Assembly (NCBI RefSeq): GCF_041200145.1
Contig: NZ_CP165734.1
Location: 2,418,001 to 2,482,000, forward strand
Reading direction: 5' to 3'
DNA: 64,000 nucleotides
Source: Bradyrhizobium sp. LLZ17
Lineage (GTDB): Bacteria; Pseudomonadota; Alphaproteobacteria; Rhizobiales; Xanthobacteraceae
Positions within the stretch are counted from its first letter, which is position 1. Each line of letters begins with the position of its first letter. The notes below the pieces were generated by a model, which saw only the letters and a program-made list of their open reading frames with translations, had not been told where the DNA came from and searched no databases. The position numbers and the translations under genes are program-made. Below are positions 38,971-46,970 of the stretch, one piece after another.

Positions 38971-39755
38971 TTGCCTTTGAACTGCGCCGGGCGCTTCTCC
39001 AGAAACGCACCGACGCCTTCACGAAAGTCCTGTGTGTCGCCGGCACGCAGCTGAGACTGGAATTCCAGATTGAGCTGATCTTCGAAGGAGTTTTCCGGAC
39101 TGTCCCAGTAAAGCTTCCGGATCAGGGACAGCGCGACCGTCGGGCCGTTGGCAAGATCATGCGCGAGCTTCATGGCCTCCTCCATCAGCGCAGCGTCATC
39201 ATAGACGCGGTTGACGAGCCCCCATTCCAGCGCCTTTTCGGCCGGCAGGCGCTCGCCCATCAGCGACAATTCGATCGAGCGCGCCTTGCCGATCATCCGC
39301 GGCAACAGCCAGGTCGAACCGCAATCCGGCACCAGGCCGATGCGGCGGAAGGCTTGCAGGAAATAGGACGAGCGCGCGCACAGGATCATGTCACCAAGCA
39401 GCGCGAAGCTCATGCCGGCGCCTGCGGCCGGGCCGTTGACTGCGGTGACGATCGGACAATGCAGGTTGCGGATGCGCCGCAGAAACGGGTGAAAGCCGGT
39501 CTCCAGCGCCAACCCGGCCTTGGTCTTCTTCGACTGGTTGTTGCGGCCCTGGAGATTCGCGCCGGTGCAGAACGCGCGCCCGGCCCCGGTCAGCAGGACG
39601 CAGCGCACCTCCTCTTTCTTCTCTTCGATCGCGTCGAGCGCATCGGACAGTCCGCCCAGCATGTCCATCGAGACCGCATTCATGACCTCCTGATGATCGA
39701 GCTTGAGCACGGCCACCGGTCCGTCGAATTCGAGCGTGACGTGTTTGAACTGCAT
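38967..39755 (-). CDS. Crotonase of PaaG-like isomerase type
   Basis: A 262-residue protein from the ATG at 39755, preceded by GAGGAAACG; the reading frame continues to 40316 without family similarity. It shows TGAGRAFCTGANLQGRNN and NGPAAGAGMSFALLGDMIL. Catalytic Glu is replaced by Asp in FRRIGLVPDCGSTWLLPR, as in PaaG-type enoyl-CoA isomerases. It probably shifts a double bond, for example 3-enoyl to 2-enoyl-CoA. It is the first gene of a coupled unit with the APH kinase (4-bp overlap) and DUF6285. Confidence 0.87.
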   Translation of the reverse strand: MQFKHVTLEFDGPVAVLKLDHQEVMNAVSMDMLGGLSDALDAIEEKKEEVRCVLLTGAGRAFCTGANLQGRNNQSKKTKAGLALETGFHPFLRRIRNLHCPIVTAVNGPAAGAGMSFALLGDMILCARSSYFLQAFRRIGLVPDCGSTWLLPRMIGKARSIELSLMGERLPAEKALEWGLVNRVYDDAALMEEAMKLAHDLANGPTVALSLIRKLYWDSPENSFEDQLNLEFQSQLRAGDTQDFREGVGAFLEKRPAQFKGK

Positions 39756-39920
39756 CGTTTCCTCGTCAGTTGCAGCCTGCGTCAGTTTCGCAGACCGGAA
39801 TTTGTTTGCTGGGGCGCATATTTGATTTTTGGCGCGGTCTTGTCCATGGTGATCAGAGCATAGCAAGCAATCTTGCGCGCAGCGGCTGATGCGACGCAAA
39901 CCAAGAACAGGAAACGCGCC

Positions 39921-40700
39921 ATGTCCATTTTCGACCTCACCGGCCGCGTTGCCGTGATCACTGGCGGCAATGGCGGTATCGGGCTCGGCATTGCGCAGGC
40001 GCTCGCGCGCCAGGGCTGCAATGTCTCGATCTGGGGCCGCAATGCGGAGAAGAACAAGGCCGCAGTGGCGAGCATGACGGGCCTGCCCGGCAAGGTCGAC
40101 AGCCGCCTTTGCGACGTGGCCGATCCCGCTTCCGTCGACGCGGCCATGAAGGCGACGCTCGATACGTTCGGCCGGGTCGATGGATGCTTCGCCAATGCCG
40201 GCATCGGCGGCGGCGGACGGCGTTCCTTCATCGAGCGCACCGAGGAAGAATGGCGCACGATGTTTGCCACCAATCTCGACGGCGTGTTCCACGCGTTCCA
40301 GGCCGCTGCAAGGCACATGACCGAACGCGCCAATGCCGGCGATCCGTTCGGCCGGCTAGTCGCGACCTCGAGCCTGGCCTCGATCTTCGGCACCGCCCGC
40401 AACGAGCACTACGCAGCGACCAAGGCCGCCATCAACGCGCTGGTGCGCGCGCTCGCCGTCGAGCTCGCCCGTCACGGTGTCACTGCGAACGCCATCCTGC
40501 CCGGCTGGATCAAGAGCGACATGACCGCCGGCCTCATGGCCAACGACAAATTCGTCGCCAACGTGATGCCACGGATTCCGGCGCGGCGCTTCGGCGAGGC
40601 CAGCGATTTCGGCGGCATCGCCGTGTATCTGATGAGCAAGGCGTCGTCGTATCACACGGCTGATACGTTTGTGATCGACGGCGGCTATGCCGCGTTTTGA
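39921..40700 (+). CDS. SDR oxidoreductase
   Basis: A 259-residue classical SDR from the ATG at 39921 (MSIFDLTGRVAVITGG). It has GGNGGIGLGIAQALA, FANAGIGGGGR, the active-site Ser (VATSSLASIFG) and Tyr-x3-Lys (HYAATKAAINAL). It reduces a ketone or oxidises an alcohol, possibly on a CoA ester. It is divergent from the crotonase/kinase/DUF6285 unit (165 bp between starts). In the Pseudomonas lva pathway an SDR (LvaD) reduces the 4-oxo group before the kinase acts, so an analogous role is possible but unproven. Confidence 0.82.
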   Translation: MSIFDLTGRVAVITGGNGGIGLGIAQALARQGCNVSIWGRNAEKNKAAVASMTGLPGKVDSRLCDVADPASVDAAMKATLDTFGRVDGCFANAGIGGGGRRSFIERTEEEWRTMFATNLDGVFHAFQAAARHMTERANAGDPFGRLVATSSLASIFGTARNEHYAATKAAINALVRALAVELARHGVTANAILPGWIKSDMTAGLMANDKFVANVMPRIPARRFGEASDFGGIAVYLMSKASSYHTADTFVIDGGYAAF

Positions 40701-40705
40701 TTCTC

Positions 40706-40787
40706 GTAGCCCGGATGGAGCGCAGCGCAATCCGGGACCGCCAACAGCAAACAACACCCGGATTACGCTGCGCTCCATCCGGGCTAC
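40706..40787. repeat. Intergenic palindromic repeat, family E copy 2
   Basis: GTAGCCCGGATGGAGCGCAG with CGCAATCCGGG at one end, and CCCGGATTACGCTGCGCTCC with ATCCGGGCTAC at the other. Confidence 0.9.
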
Positions 40788-40807
40788 AAGATGAGGGGAC
40801 AGGGCAG

Positions 40808-41188
40808 ATGTTTTCACACGTGATGATCGGCACCAACGATCTCGACAAGGCCAAGGCATTCTACGACAATTTGCTGAGCACGCTCGAGGTGCGGCCGGCC
40901 AGGGTCGACGGCCATCGCATCTTCTACATCACCAAGACCGGCATATTCTCGGTGACGAAGCCGATCAATGGCGAGCCGGCGACGTGCGCGAATGGCGGCA
41001 CCATCGGCTTTGCCGCCAACTCGCCGGAACAGGTCGATGCATGGCATGCGGCGGGGCTCGCCGCCGGCGGAGTGCCGATCGAGAATCCGCCCGGCATCCG
41101 CGAGGGCGCAGGGAACAAGCTCTACCTTGCTTATCTGCGCGACCTCGACGGCAACAAGATCTGCGCAATGCATCGGATGGCGAACTAG
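40808..41188 (+). CDS. VOC-superfamily (glyoxalase-like) protein
   Basis: A 126-residue single VOC module from the ATG at 40808 (MFSHVMIGTNDLDKAKAFYD, ending LRDLDGNKICAMHRMAN). Metal-ligand positions include His4 and the C-terminal part of the module. Such proteins can be epimerases, lyases or binding proteins, often acting on CoA esters or glyoxal adducts. It follows the SDR gene after a palindromic repeat in the same direction. No specific reaction can be assigned. Confidence 0.8.
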   Translation: MFSHVMIGTNDLDKAKAFYDNLLSTLEVRPARVDGHRIFYITKTGIFSVTKPINGEPATCANGGTIGFAANSPEQVDAWHAAGLAAGGVPIENPPGIREGAGNKLYLAYLRDLDGNKICAMHRMAN

Positions 41189-41205
41189 GCTAGCCACAAC
41201 CACCG

Positions 41206-41310
41206 CTGTCATGCCCCGGCTTGACCGGGGCATCCAGTACTCCGCGGCTTCTCACTAGATTACAAGCGCCTCGGAGTACTGGATCGCCCGATCAAGTCGG
41301 GCGATGACAG
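41206..41310. repeat. Intergenic palindromic repeat, family F copy 1
   Basis: CTGTCATGCCCCGGCTTGAC with GCATCCAGTACTCCGCGGCT, then CGGAGTACTGGATCGCCCGA and GTCGGGCGATGACAG. The second copy is at 58551. Confidence 0.9.
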
Positions 41311-41463
41311 TGAGAATGCAGCCCTGTTCAAACAACATTTCAAACGCCCGCGATATTCCATGAGATGGCATGGCTCGCGTTGGAAAAAGCACGCTCGCGC
41401 TTTGGCCGCGCTGCGACTATTCTCTCGGCCAACACCGTCTCAGCGACCCCGGGAGGAACAACA

Positions 41464-42738
41464 ATGAAACACACCTACATACCCCGCACCACCAACTACA
41501 CCCTCAATCCGGGCGACGAGCTCAATGACCTCCGCATGTCGGACCAGGTCCGGCCGCTGTACGATCATGTGAAGAAGTTCATCCGCGATACGGTCGAGCC
41601 GATGTCGATCGAGTTCGCCAAGGCGGGGGAGACCAAAGAGGACCGCTGGAGCTTTACGCCGAAGCAGCTCGAGGTGCTGGAAAAGGCCAAGAACAAGGCC
41701 AAGCAGGAAGGTCTTTGGAACTTCTTCCTGCCCGACGACGAGACCGGACAGGGCCTGAAAAATCTCGATTACGCCTATATCGCCTCCGAGCTCGGCAAGA
41801 GCCCGCTCGCGTCCGAGAGCATGAACTGCTCGGCGCCCGACACCGGCAACATGGAGGTGCTCGAGCGTGTCGGCACCAAGGAGCAAAAGGAGAAGTGGCT
41901 GAAGCCGCTGCTCAACGGCGAGATTCGTTCGGCCTATGTCATGACCGAGCCGAACGTCGCCTCCTCCGATGCCAAGAACATCTCGACGAGCGCGAAGCTC
42001 GTCGGCGACGAATGGGTCATCAACGGCGAGAAATATTACATCTCGGGCGTTGGCGACCCCCGCTGCAAGATCCTCATCGTCATGGTGAAGACCAATCCGG
42101 ACGCAGCGCCCAGCAAGCAGCAATCGCAGATCCTGGTGCCGCGCGACACCCCCGGCGTGGAAGTGCTCGGCCCGATGTACGTGTTCGGGCAGGATCACGC
42201 GCCGCGCGGCCATATGCACATGCGCTTCAACAATGTGCGGGTGCCGAAGGAGAATATGCTGCTCGGCGAAGGCCGCGGCTTCGAGATCTCACAGCTTCGG
42301 CTAGGGCCCGGCCGCATCCATCACTGCATGCGCACCATCGGCAAGGCCGAGAAGGCGCTCGACTTGATGGTGCAGCGTGGCCTCACCCGCGAAGCCTTCG
42401 GCAAGAAGATCGCCCATCTCGGCGGCAACATGCAGATCATCGCGCAGGCGCGCTGCGAGATCGAGGCGATGCGGCTGATGGTGTTGAAGGCGGCCAAGGC
42501 AATGGACGTGCTCGGCAACAAGGAGGCCCGCGTCTGGGTTTCAATGGTCAAGGCGATGGTGCCGGAGCGCGCCTGCAAGATCATCGACCAGGCGATCCAG
42601 ATGCACGGCGCCACCGGCATCTCGCACTGGACCCCGCTCGCCGAGATGTACCAGGACGTTCGCCATCTGCGCTTTGCGGATGGTCCGGATGAAGTGCACT
42701 GGATGGTGGTGGGACGCCACGAACTGAGCATGGCGTAG
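41464..42738 (+). CDS. Acyl-CoA dehydrogenase of ACAD10/ACAD11 type
   Basis: A 424-residue ACAD from the ATG at 41464 (MKHTYIPRTTNYTLNPGDE). The stretch GRGFEISQLRLGPGRIHHCM and the C-terminal RFADGPDEVHW are diagnostic of the ACAD11 group. At the position of the usual catalytic Glu it has Asp406 (ADGPDEV), as human ACAD11 does. In mammals and in Pseudomonas (LvaC), members act with an APH kinase on phosphorylated 4-hydroxyacyl-CoA, releasing phosphate and yielding enoyl-CoA. Here the kinase (37984) is a separate gene on the opposite strand. Plain dehydrogenation remains an alternative. Confidence 0.87.
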   Translation: MKHTYIPRTTNYTLNPGDELNDLRMSDQVRPLYDHVKKFIRDTVEPMSIEFAKAGETKEDRWSFTPKQLEVLEKAKNKAKQEGLWNFFLPDDETGQGLKNLDYAYIASELGKSPLASESMNCSAPDTGNMEVLERVGTKEQKEKWLKPLLNGEIRSAYVMTEPNVASSDAKNISTSAKLVGDEWVINGEKYYISGVGDPRCKILIVMVKTNPDAAPSKQQSQILVPRDTPGVEVLGPMYVFGQDHAPRGHMHMRFNNVRVPKENMLLGEGRGFEISQLRLGPGRIHHCMRTIGKAEKALDLMVQRGLTREAFGKKIAHLGGNMQIIAQARCEIEAMRLMVLKAAKAMDVLGNKEARVWVSMVKAMVPERACKIIDQAIQMHGATGISHWTPLAEMYQDVRHLRFADGPDEVHWMVVGRHELSMA

Positions 42739-42767
42739 GGTCTCGCCTCTTCCCGCTCGGGAAGAGC

Positions 42768-42861
42768 CGTAGGGTGGGCAAAGGCGCGCTCTTCGCGCGC
42801 CGTGCCCACCATCGCAGTATCGCAAGAAGTGGTGGGCACGCTTCGCTTTGCCCACCCTACG
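42768..42861. repeat. Intergenic palindromic repeat, family C copy 2
   Basis: CGTAGGGTGGGCAAAGGCGC to CGCTTTGCCCACCCTACG, located between convergent genes. Confidence 0.88.
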
Positions 42862-42877
42862 ACATCAGCGAATAGGC

Positions 42878-43759
42878 TCACGCCGTCTTCGCTGCTTCGA
42901 TCTTGTCCTGCGTCTTGGTCTCGAAATCGCTTGCATCATGCCGCTCGTGGAGCTGGCTTGCGGGATCGCCGGAGACGCGGTTGACCATGCGACCGCGCTT
43001 CACGGCCGGGCGCTTGGCGATCTCATCGGTCCAGCGCTGCACGTTCTTGTAGTCCTGCACCGACAAAAATTCGCCGGCGCCGTAGACCAGCCCCTTGGCG
43101 AGGGCGCCGTACCACGGCCACACTGCCATATCGGCGATCGTGTACTCGCTGCCCGCCAGATATTCGTTTTTCGCGAGGCGCCGGTCGAGCACATCGAGCT
43201 GGCGCTTGGTCTCCATCGCGAAGCGGTCGATGGCGTATTCGATCTTGGTCGGGGCATAGGCGTAGAAATGGCCGAAGCCGCCGCCGAGATAGGGCGCGCT
43301 GCCCATCTGCCAGAACAGCCAGGACATCGCCTCGGCGCGGGCCTTGACGTCCTTCGGCAGGAAGGCGCCGAACTTTTCCGCGAGGTAGAACAGGATCGAG
43401 CCGGATTCGAACACCCGGATCGGCTCCGGGCCCGAGCGGTCCACCAGCGCCGGGATTTTCGAGTTGGGGTTGATATCGACAAAGCCGCTGCCGAACTGAT
43501 CGCCATTGCCGATCCTGATCAGCCAGGCATCGTATTCGGCACCCTTGTGGCCGAGCGCCAAAAGCTCCTCCAGCATCACCGTGACCTTCACCCCGTTCGG
43601 CGTCGCCAGCGAATAGAGCTGGAAGGGATGCTTGCCGACCGGCAACTCCTTGTCGTGCGTGGGGCCGGCGATCGGCCGGTTGATGCTGGCGAACTGTCCG
43701 CCATTCTCCTTGTTCCAGGTCCAGACCTTGGGCGGCACGTAGGCGGGGGCGTCGGTCAT
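42878..43759 (-). CDS. yghU: Glutathione S-transferase, YghU type
   Basis: A 293-residue protein from the ATG at 43759, preceded by GGAG. The thioredoxin-like N-domain carries the YghU signatures WTWNKENGGQFASINRPIAG, PFQLYSLATPNGVKVTVML and the glutathione-binding NSKIPALVD. The helical C-domain follows from about residue 130 (MGSAPYLGGGFGHFYAYAP). YghU and YfcG proteins are disulphide-bond reductases that bind two glutathiones. It is divergent from the nitronate-monooxygenase-like gene, with 274 bp between starts in which I recognise no site. Confidence 0.88.
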   Translation of the reverse strand: MTDAPAYVPPKVWTWNKENGGQFASINRPIAGPTHDKELPVGKHPFQLYSLATPNGVKVTVMLEELLALGHKGAEYDAWLIRIGNGDQFGSGFVDINPNSKIPALVDRSGPEPIRVFESGSILFYLAEKFGAFLPKDVKARAEAMSWLFWQMGSAPYLGGGFGHFYAYAPTKIEYAIDRFAMETKRQLDVLDRRLAKNEYLAGSEYTIADMAVWPWYGALAKGLVYGAGEFLSVQDYKNVQRWTDEIAKRPAVKRGRMVNRVSGDPASQLHERHDASDFETKTQDKIEAAKTA

Positions 43760-44033
43760 GCGAAGGGCTCCGGCGGAAAGATGCGTCTGCATTAATTAGC
43801 CCGCGAACCGCCAATGGCAAGCCCTGGCGGCTCTGCGTCCGGCGCGGGCCTCAGGCCGGCGTCATGCGATCCGCCTAGAGCCCGCGCGGCACGACGGAAT
43901 GGCTTCCCGTTGACGACGCCTGCACGCAAGAACAGCGGGGGAATCCGGCATGGCATCGCCGGGGATGATCAGTTAGCGTCGCCGCCGCTTCGCCCGCGAA
44001 AGCAAAGAGAGCGAAGGCCGCCGGGAGAGAGCC

Positions 44034-45167
44034 ATGAAATCGCCGATCTGCGACATGCTGGGTATCGAGTTCCCGCTGCTCGCCTTCAGCCATTGTCGCG
44101 ATGTCGTTGCCGCGGTCAGCCGCGCCGGCGGCTTTGGCGTGTTAGGTGCCACCGTGCACACGCCGGAGACTCTCGAGCATGAGCTGAAATGGATCGACGA
44201 GCACGTCGACGGCAAGCCCTACGGCATCGACGTGCTGATCCCCGAAAACATCTCGACCGCCGGCGAGAAGGACGTCACCTGGAAGAGCCTCGAGGCGCGC
44301 GTGCCGCAGGCGCATCGCGACTACACGCGCAGCATCCTGAACAAGTACGACATCGAGCTGACGACGACGAGCGTTCCCGATAACGAGCCGCAGCCGTTCG
44401 ATGGGAAAACCGCGCTGGAGCTTCTGGAAGTCTCGTTCCGTCATCCGATCCGGCTGATCGCGAATGCGCTCGGCGTGCCGCCGAAGGCGATGATCGACAT
44501 GGGCAAGAAACACGGCGTGCCGGTGGCGGCGCTCGTCGGCGCCAAGGAGCATGCGCTGCGCCAGGTCGCGGCCGGCGTCGACATCCTCGTCGTGCAGGGC
44601 ACCGAAGCCGGCGGCCATTGCGGCGAAGTCTCGACCATGGTGCTGGTGCCGGAGGTGATCAAGGCAATCAAGCCGATCCGTGACGTGCCGGTACTGGCGG
44701 CCGGCGGCATCATGACGGGACGGCAGATGGCGGCCTGCATGGCGATGGGTGCGGCCGGCGCCTGGACCGGCTCGGTGTGGCTCGCCACCGTCGAGGCCGA
44801 GACCACCGAGGTTTTTCGCGAGAAGATGATCGCGGCATCCTCACGCGACGCGATCCGCTCGAAGGGCCGCACCGGAAAGCCGGCCCGTCAGCTCCGCTCG
44901 GTCTGGACCGACGCCTGGGACCGCGCGCCGGAAAGCCCGGGCGCGCTGCCGATGCCGCTACAGAGCATCATCAGCCGCGATGCCTTCATCTCGATCGACC
45001 GCGCGGCGGCGAGCGGCAATGCGAGGGCGCGCGATCTCGTCAGCTATTTCGTCGGCCAGGGCGTTGGCCTGATCGACAGCGTGAAATCGGCCGGCGCCGT
45101 GGTGCAGGAGTTCAAGGAAGATTTTGCCGAAGCCGTCGAGCACATGAATGCGCTGGTGGCGGATTAG
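44034..45167 (+). CDS. Nitronate monooxygenase (2-nitropropane dioxygenase) family protein
   Basis: A 377-residue FMN-dependent TIM-barrel protein. It shows the N-terminal substrate loop FPLLAFSHCRDVVAAVSRAG, the motif GTEAGGHCGEVSTMVLVPEV, and the phosphate-binding AAGGIMTGRQMAACMAMGA and GAWTGSVWLA. The family oxidises nitronates or reduces enoyl systems; many members found in acyl-CoA clusters have no proven substrate. It lies 110 bp before the thiolase-like gene, separated by a palindromic repeat, and probably shares its transcript. Confidence 0.85.
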   Translation: MKSPICDMLGIEFPLLAFSHCRDVVAAVSRAGGFGVLGATVHTPETLEHELKWIDEHVDGKPYGIDVLIPENISTAGEKDVTWKSLEARVPQAHRDYTRSILNKYDIELTTTSVPDNEPQPFDGKTALELLEVSFRHPIRLIANALGVPPKAMIDMGKKHGVPVAALVGAKEHALRQVAAGVDILVVQGTEAGGHCGEVSTMVLVPEVIKAIKPIRDVPVLAAGGIMTGRQMAACMAMGAAGAWTGSVWLATVEAETTEVFREKMIAASSRDAIRSKGRTGKPARQLRSVWTDAWDRAPESPGALPMPLQSIISRDAFISIDRAAASGNARARDLVSYFVGQGVGLIDSVKSAGAVVQEFKEDFAEAVEHMNALVAD

Positions 45168-45178
45168 GCGCTTACGCC

Positions 45179-45256
45179 ATCATTGCGAGCAAAGCGAAGC
45201 AATCCAGACTCTTTCCGCGGAGACAGTCTGGATTGCTTCGCTACGCTCGCAATGAC
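45179..45256. repeat. Intergenic palindromic repeat, family D copy 3
   Basis: ATCATTGCGAGCAAAGCGAA with GCAATCCAGACT, then AGTCTGGATTGCTTCGCTAC and GCTCGCAATGACG. Confidence 0.88.
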
Positions 45257-45277
45257 GAAACAACGTGAATTGAGGCC

Positions 45278-46795
45278 ATGAGCGACAAGACCACTATCCC
45301 CGAACACCGCATTCCCGTCATCGTCGGCATCGGCGAGATCGTCGACCGCCCCAAGGAAATCACCGCAGGCCTCGAGCCGCTCGATCTGCTCGAACGAGCA
45401 TTGCGGCGCGCCGAAGCCGATGCCGGGGTAAAGCTGCTCGACGAGGTTCAGTCGCTCGACGTCGTCAACTTCCTGAGCTGGCGCTATCGCGACCCCGAGA
45501 AGCTGTTGGCGCAGCGTCTCGGCGTCGCGCCTTCATATTGTTATTACGGCCCGGTCGGCGGCGAGAGCCCGATCCGCTACATCCACGAGGCGGCGCAGCG
45601 CATCGCGCGCGGCGAATGCAGCGTGGCCGCGGTGTGCGGCGCGGAGGCCCAATCGACCGCGACCAAGGCGGAGCGCGCCGGGGCAAAGCTGCCATGGACG
45701 CCGTTCGCTCATGACGTCGAGGAGCCGAAGCGCGGCGCGGCATTCCAGAAACCGCTGGCTGTGAAGCTTGGGGTGTTCCGGCCCGTCACCGTCTATCCGT
45801 TCTACGAAGCCGCATCCTCGGCGCATTGGGGGCAGACCCCGCGCGAGGCCATGGCGGAATCGGGGACGCTGTGGTCGCGCTACTCCGAGGCCGCGGCGCA
45901 AAATCCCAATGCCTGGCTGCAACGGCGCTTTGCGCCCGACGAGATCACGACGGCGACCGCCGACAATCGCTTGATCGCGTGGCCCTACACCAAGCTGATG
46001 GTGGCCAACCCCATGGTCAACATGGGCGGCGCGCTGTTGCTCACTAGCCTTGCCAGGGCGCGCGCGGCCGGCATTGCGGAAGACAAGCTGGTCTATCCGC
46101 TCGGAGGCGCCGCGGCAGAGGAGCCACGCGACTATTTGCTGCGCGACCAGTTTTACGAAAGCCATCCGCAGAACGCGGTGCTGAAAGCCGTGATGGACCT
46201 GGCCGGCGGCGACGGCAACAAATTCGACGCGATCGAGCTCTATAGCTGCTTCCCCTGCGTGCCCAAGATGGCGCGGCGGACGCTGGGTCTCGGCGCCGAG
46301 GTGCAGCCGACGGTGACCGGTGGGCTCACCTTCTTCGGCGCGCCGCTCAACACCTATATGACGCATGCGGCTTGCGCGATGGTGCGCAGTCTTCGCGAGG
46401 GGGCAAAGCTCGGCCTGCTCTACGGCCAGGGCGGCTTCGTCACCAAGCATCACGCGCTGGTGCTATCGAAGCTGCCGCCGCGCGAGGCGCTGGCGCAGGA
46501 GACGAGCGTGCAGGCGCAGGCCGATAGCAACAAGCGCGCGGTGCCGGAGTTCGTCACGGACGCAAGTGGCAAGGGCAAGGTGGAGAGCTTCACGGTGCTC
46601 TATGGCCGCAGCGGCGATGTCGAGCACGGCGTGGTCATGCTGCGCATCGCAGATGATCGCCGCACGCTGGCGCGGATCCCGGCGAGCGACGGCACGACGC
46701 TAGCGCATCTCTTGAACATGGATCGCACGCCGGTCGGCTCGCTCGGCGAGATCATGATGGCTGCGGATGGCGTACCCGAGTGGCGGGTGGCTTGA
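45278..46795 (+). CDS. Thiolase-like acetyl-CoA acetyltransferase family protein
   Basis: A 505-residue thiolase-superfamily protein with an added C-terminal domain (about residues 415-505, from SGKGKVESFTVLYGRSG). Where thiolases carry the nucleophilic Cys, it has YYGPVGGESPIRYIHEA with no cysteine, a feature I associate with this long subfamily. CoA-thioester binding is likely, but classical thiolysis is doubtful. It follows the nitronate-monooxygenase-like gene and is the last gene before the insertion sequence. Confidence 0.82.
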   Translation: MSDKTTIPEHRIPVIVGIGEIVDRPKEITAGLEPLDLLERALRRAEADAGVKLLDEVQSLDVVNFLSWRYRDPEKLLAQRLGVAPSYCYYGPVGGESPIRYIHEAAQRIARGECSVAAVCGAEAQSTATKAERAGAKLPWTPFAHDVEEPKRGAAFQKPLAVKLGVFRPVTVYPFYEAASSAHWGQTPREAMAESGTLWSRYSEAAAQNPNAWLQRRFAPDEITTATADNRLIAWPYTKLMVANPMVNMGGALLLTSLARARAAGIAEDKLVYPLGGAAAEEPRDYLLRDQFYESHPQNAVLKAVMDLAGGDGNKFDAIELYSCFPCVPKMARRTLGLGAEVQPTVTGGLTFFGAPLNTYMTHAACAMVRSLREGAKLGLLYGQGGFVTKHHALVLSKLPPREALAQETSVQAQADSNKRAVPEFVTDASGKGKVESFTVLYGRSGDVEHGVVMLRIADDRRTLARIPASDGTTLAHLLNMDRTPVGSLGEIMMAADGVPEWRVA

Positions 46796-46798
46796 TCT

Positions 46799-46890
46799 CG
46801 TAGGGTGGGCAAAGCGAAGCGTGCCCACCATCTCTATGTGATCCGGAAAGATTGGTGGGCACGGCGCAAGGGCGCCTTTGCCCACCCTAC
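46799..46890. repeat. Intergenic palindromic repeat, family C copy 3
   Basis: CGTAGGGTGGGCAAAGCGAA to CCTTTGCCCACCCTACA, just after the thiolase-like gene. Confidence 0.88.
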
Positions 46891-46926
46891 AAGACTCAAT
46901 ACCGTAAGAGTTGGACTCGCGGAGAG

Positions 46927-46970
46927 CCCCCTCACCCGATCGCTTCGCGATCGACCTCTCCCCGCAAGCG
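46927..46970. repeat. Family H repeat copy 3, interrupted by the IS
   Basis: CCCCCTCACCCGATCGCTTC, hairpin CGATCGCTTCGCGATCG, then ACCTCTCCCCGCAAGCG. The element resumes at 48259 (CCGCAAGCGGGGCGAGGTG). Removing the IS and one 9-bp duplication gives an intact CCCCGC-AA-GCGGGG hairpin. Confidence 0.85.
46962..46970. repeat. 9-bp target-site duplication, left copy
   Basis: CCGCAAGCG, directly repeated at 48259-48267 on the other side of the IS. It covers the loop of the palindromic repeat. Confidence 0.88.

Noticed and set aside
39756..40316. N-terminal extension of the PaaG-like crotonase
   Set aside because: The extension is opposite an SDR gene and unlike any crotonase; the ATG at 39755 has a good ribosome site.
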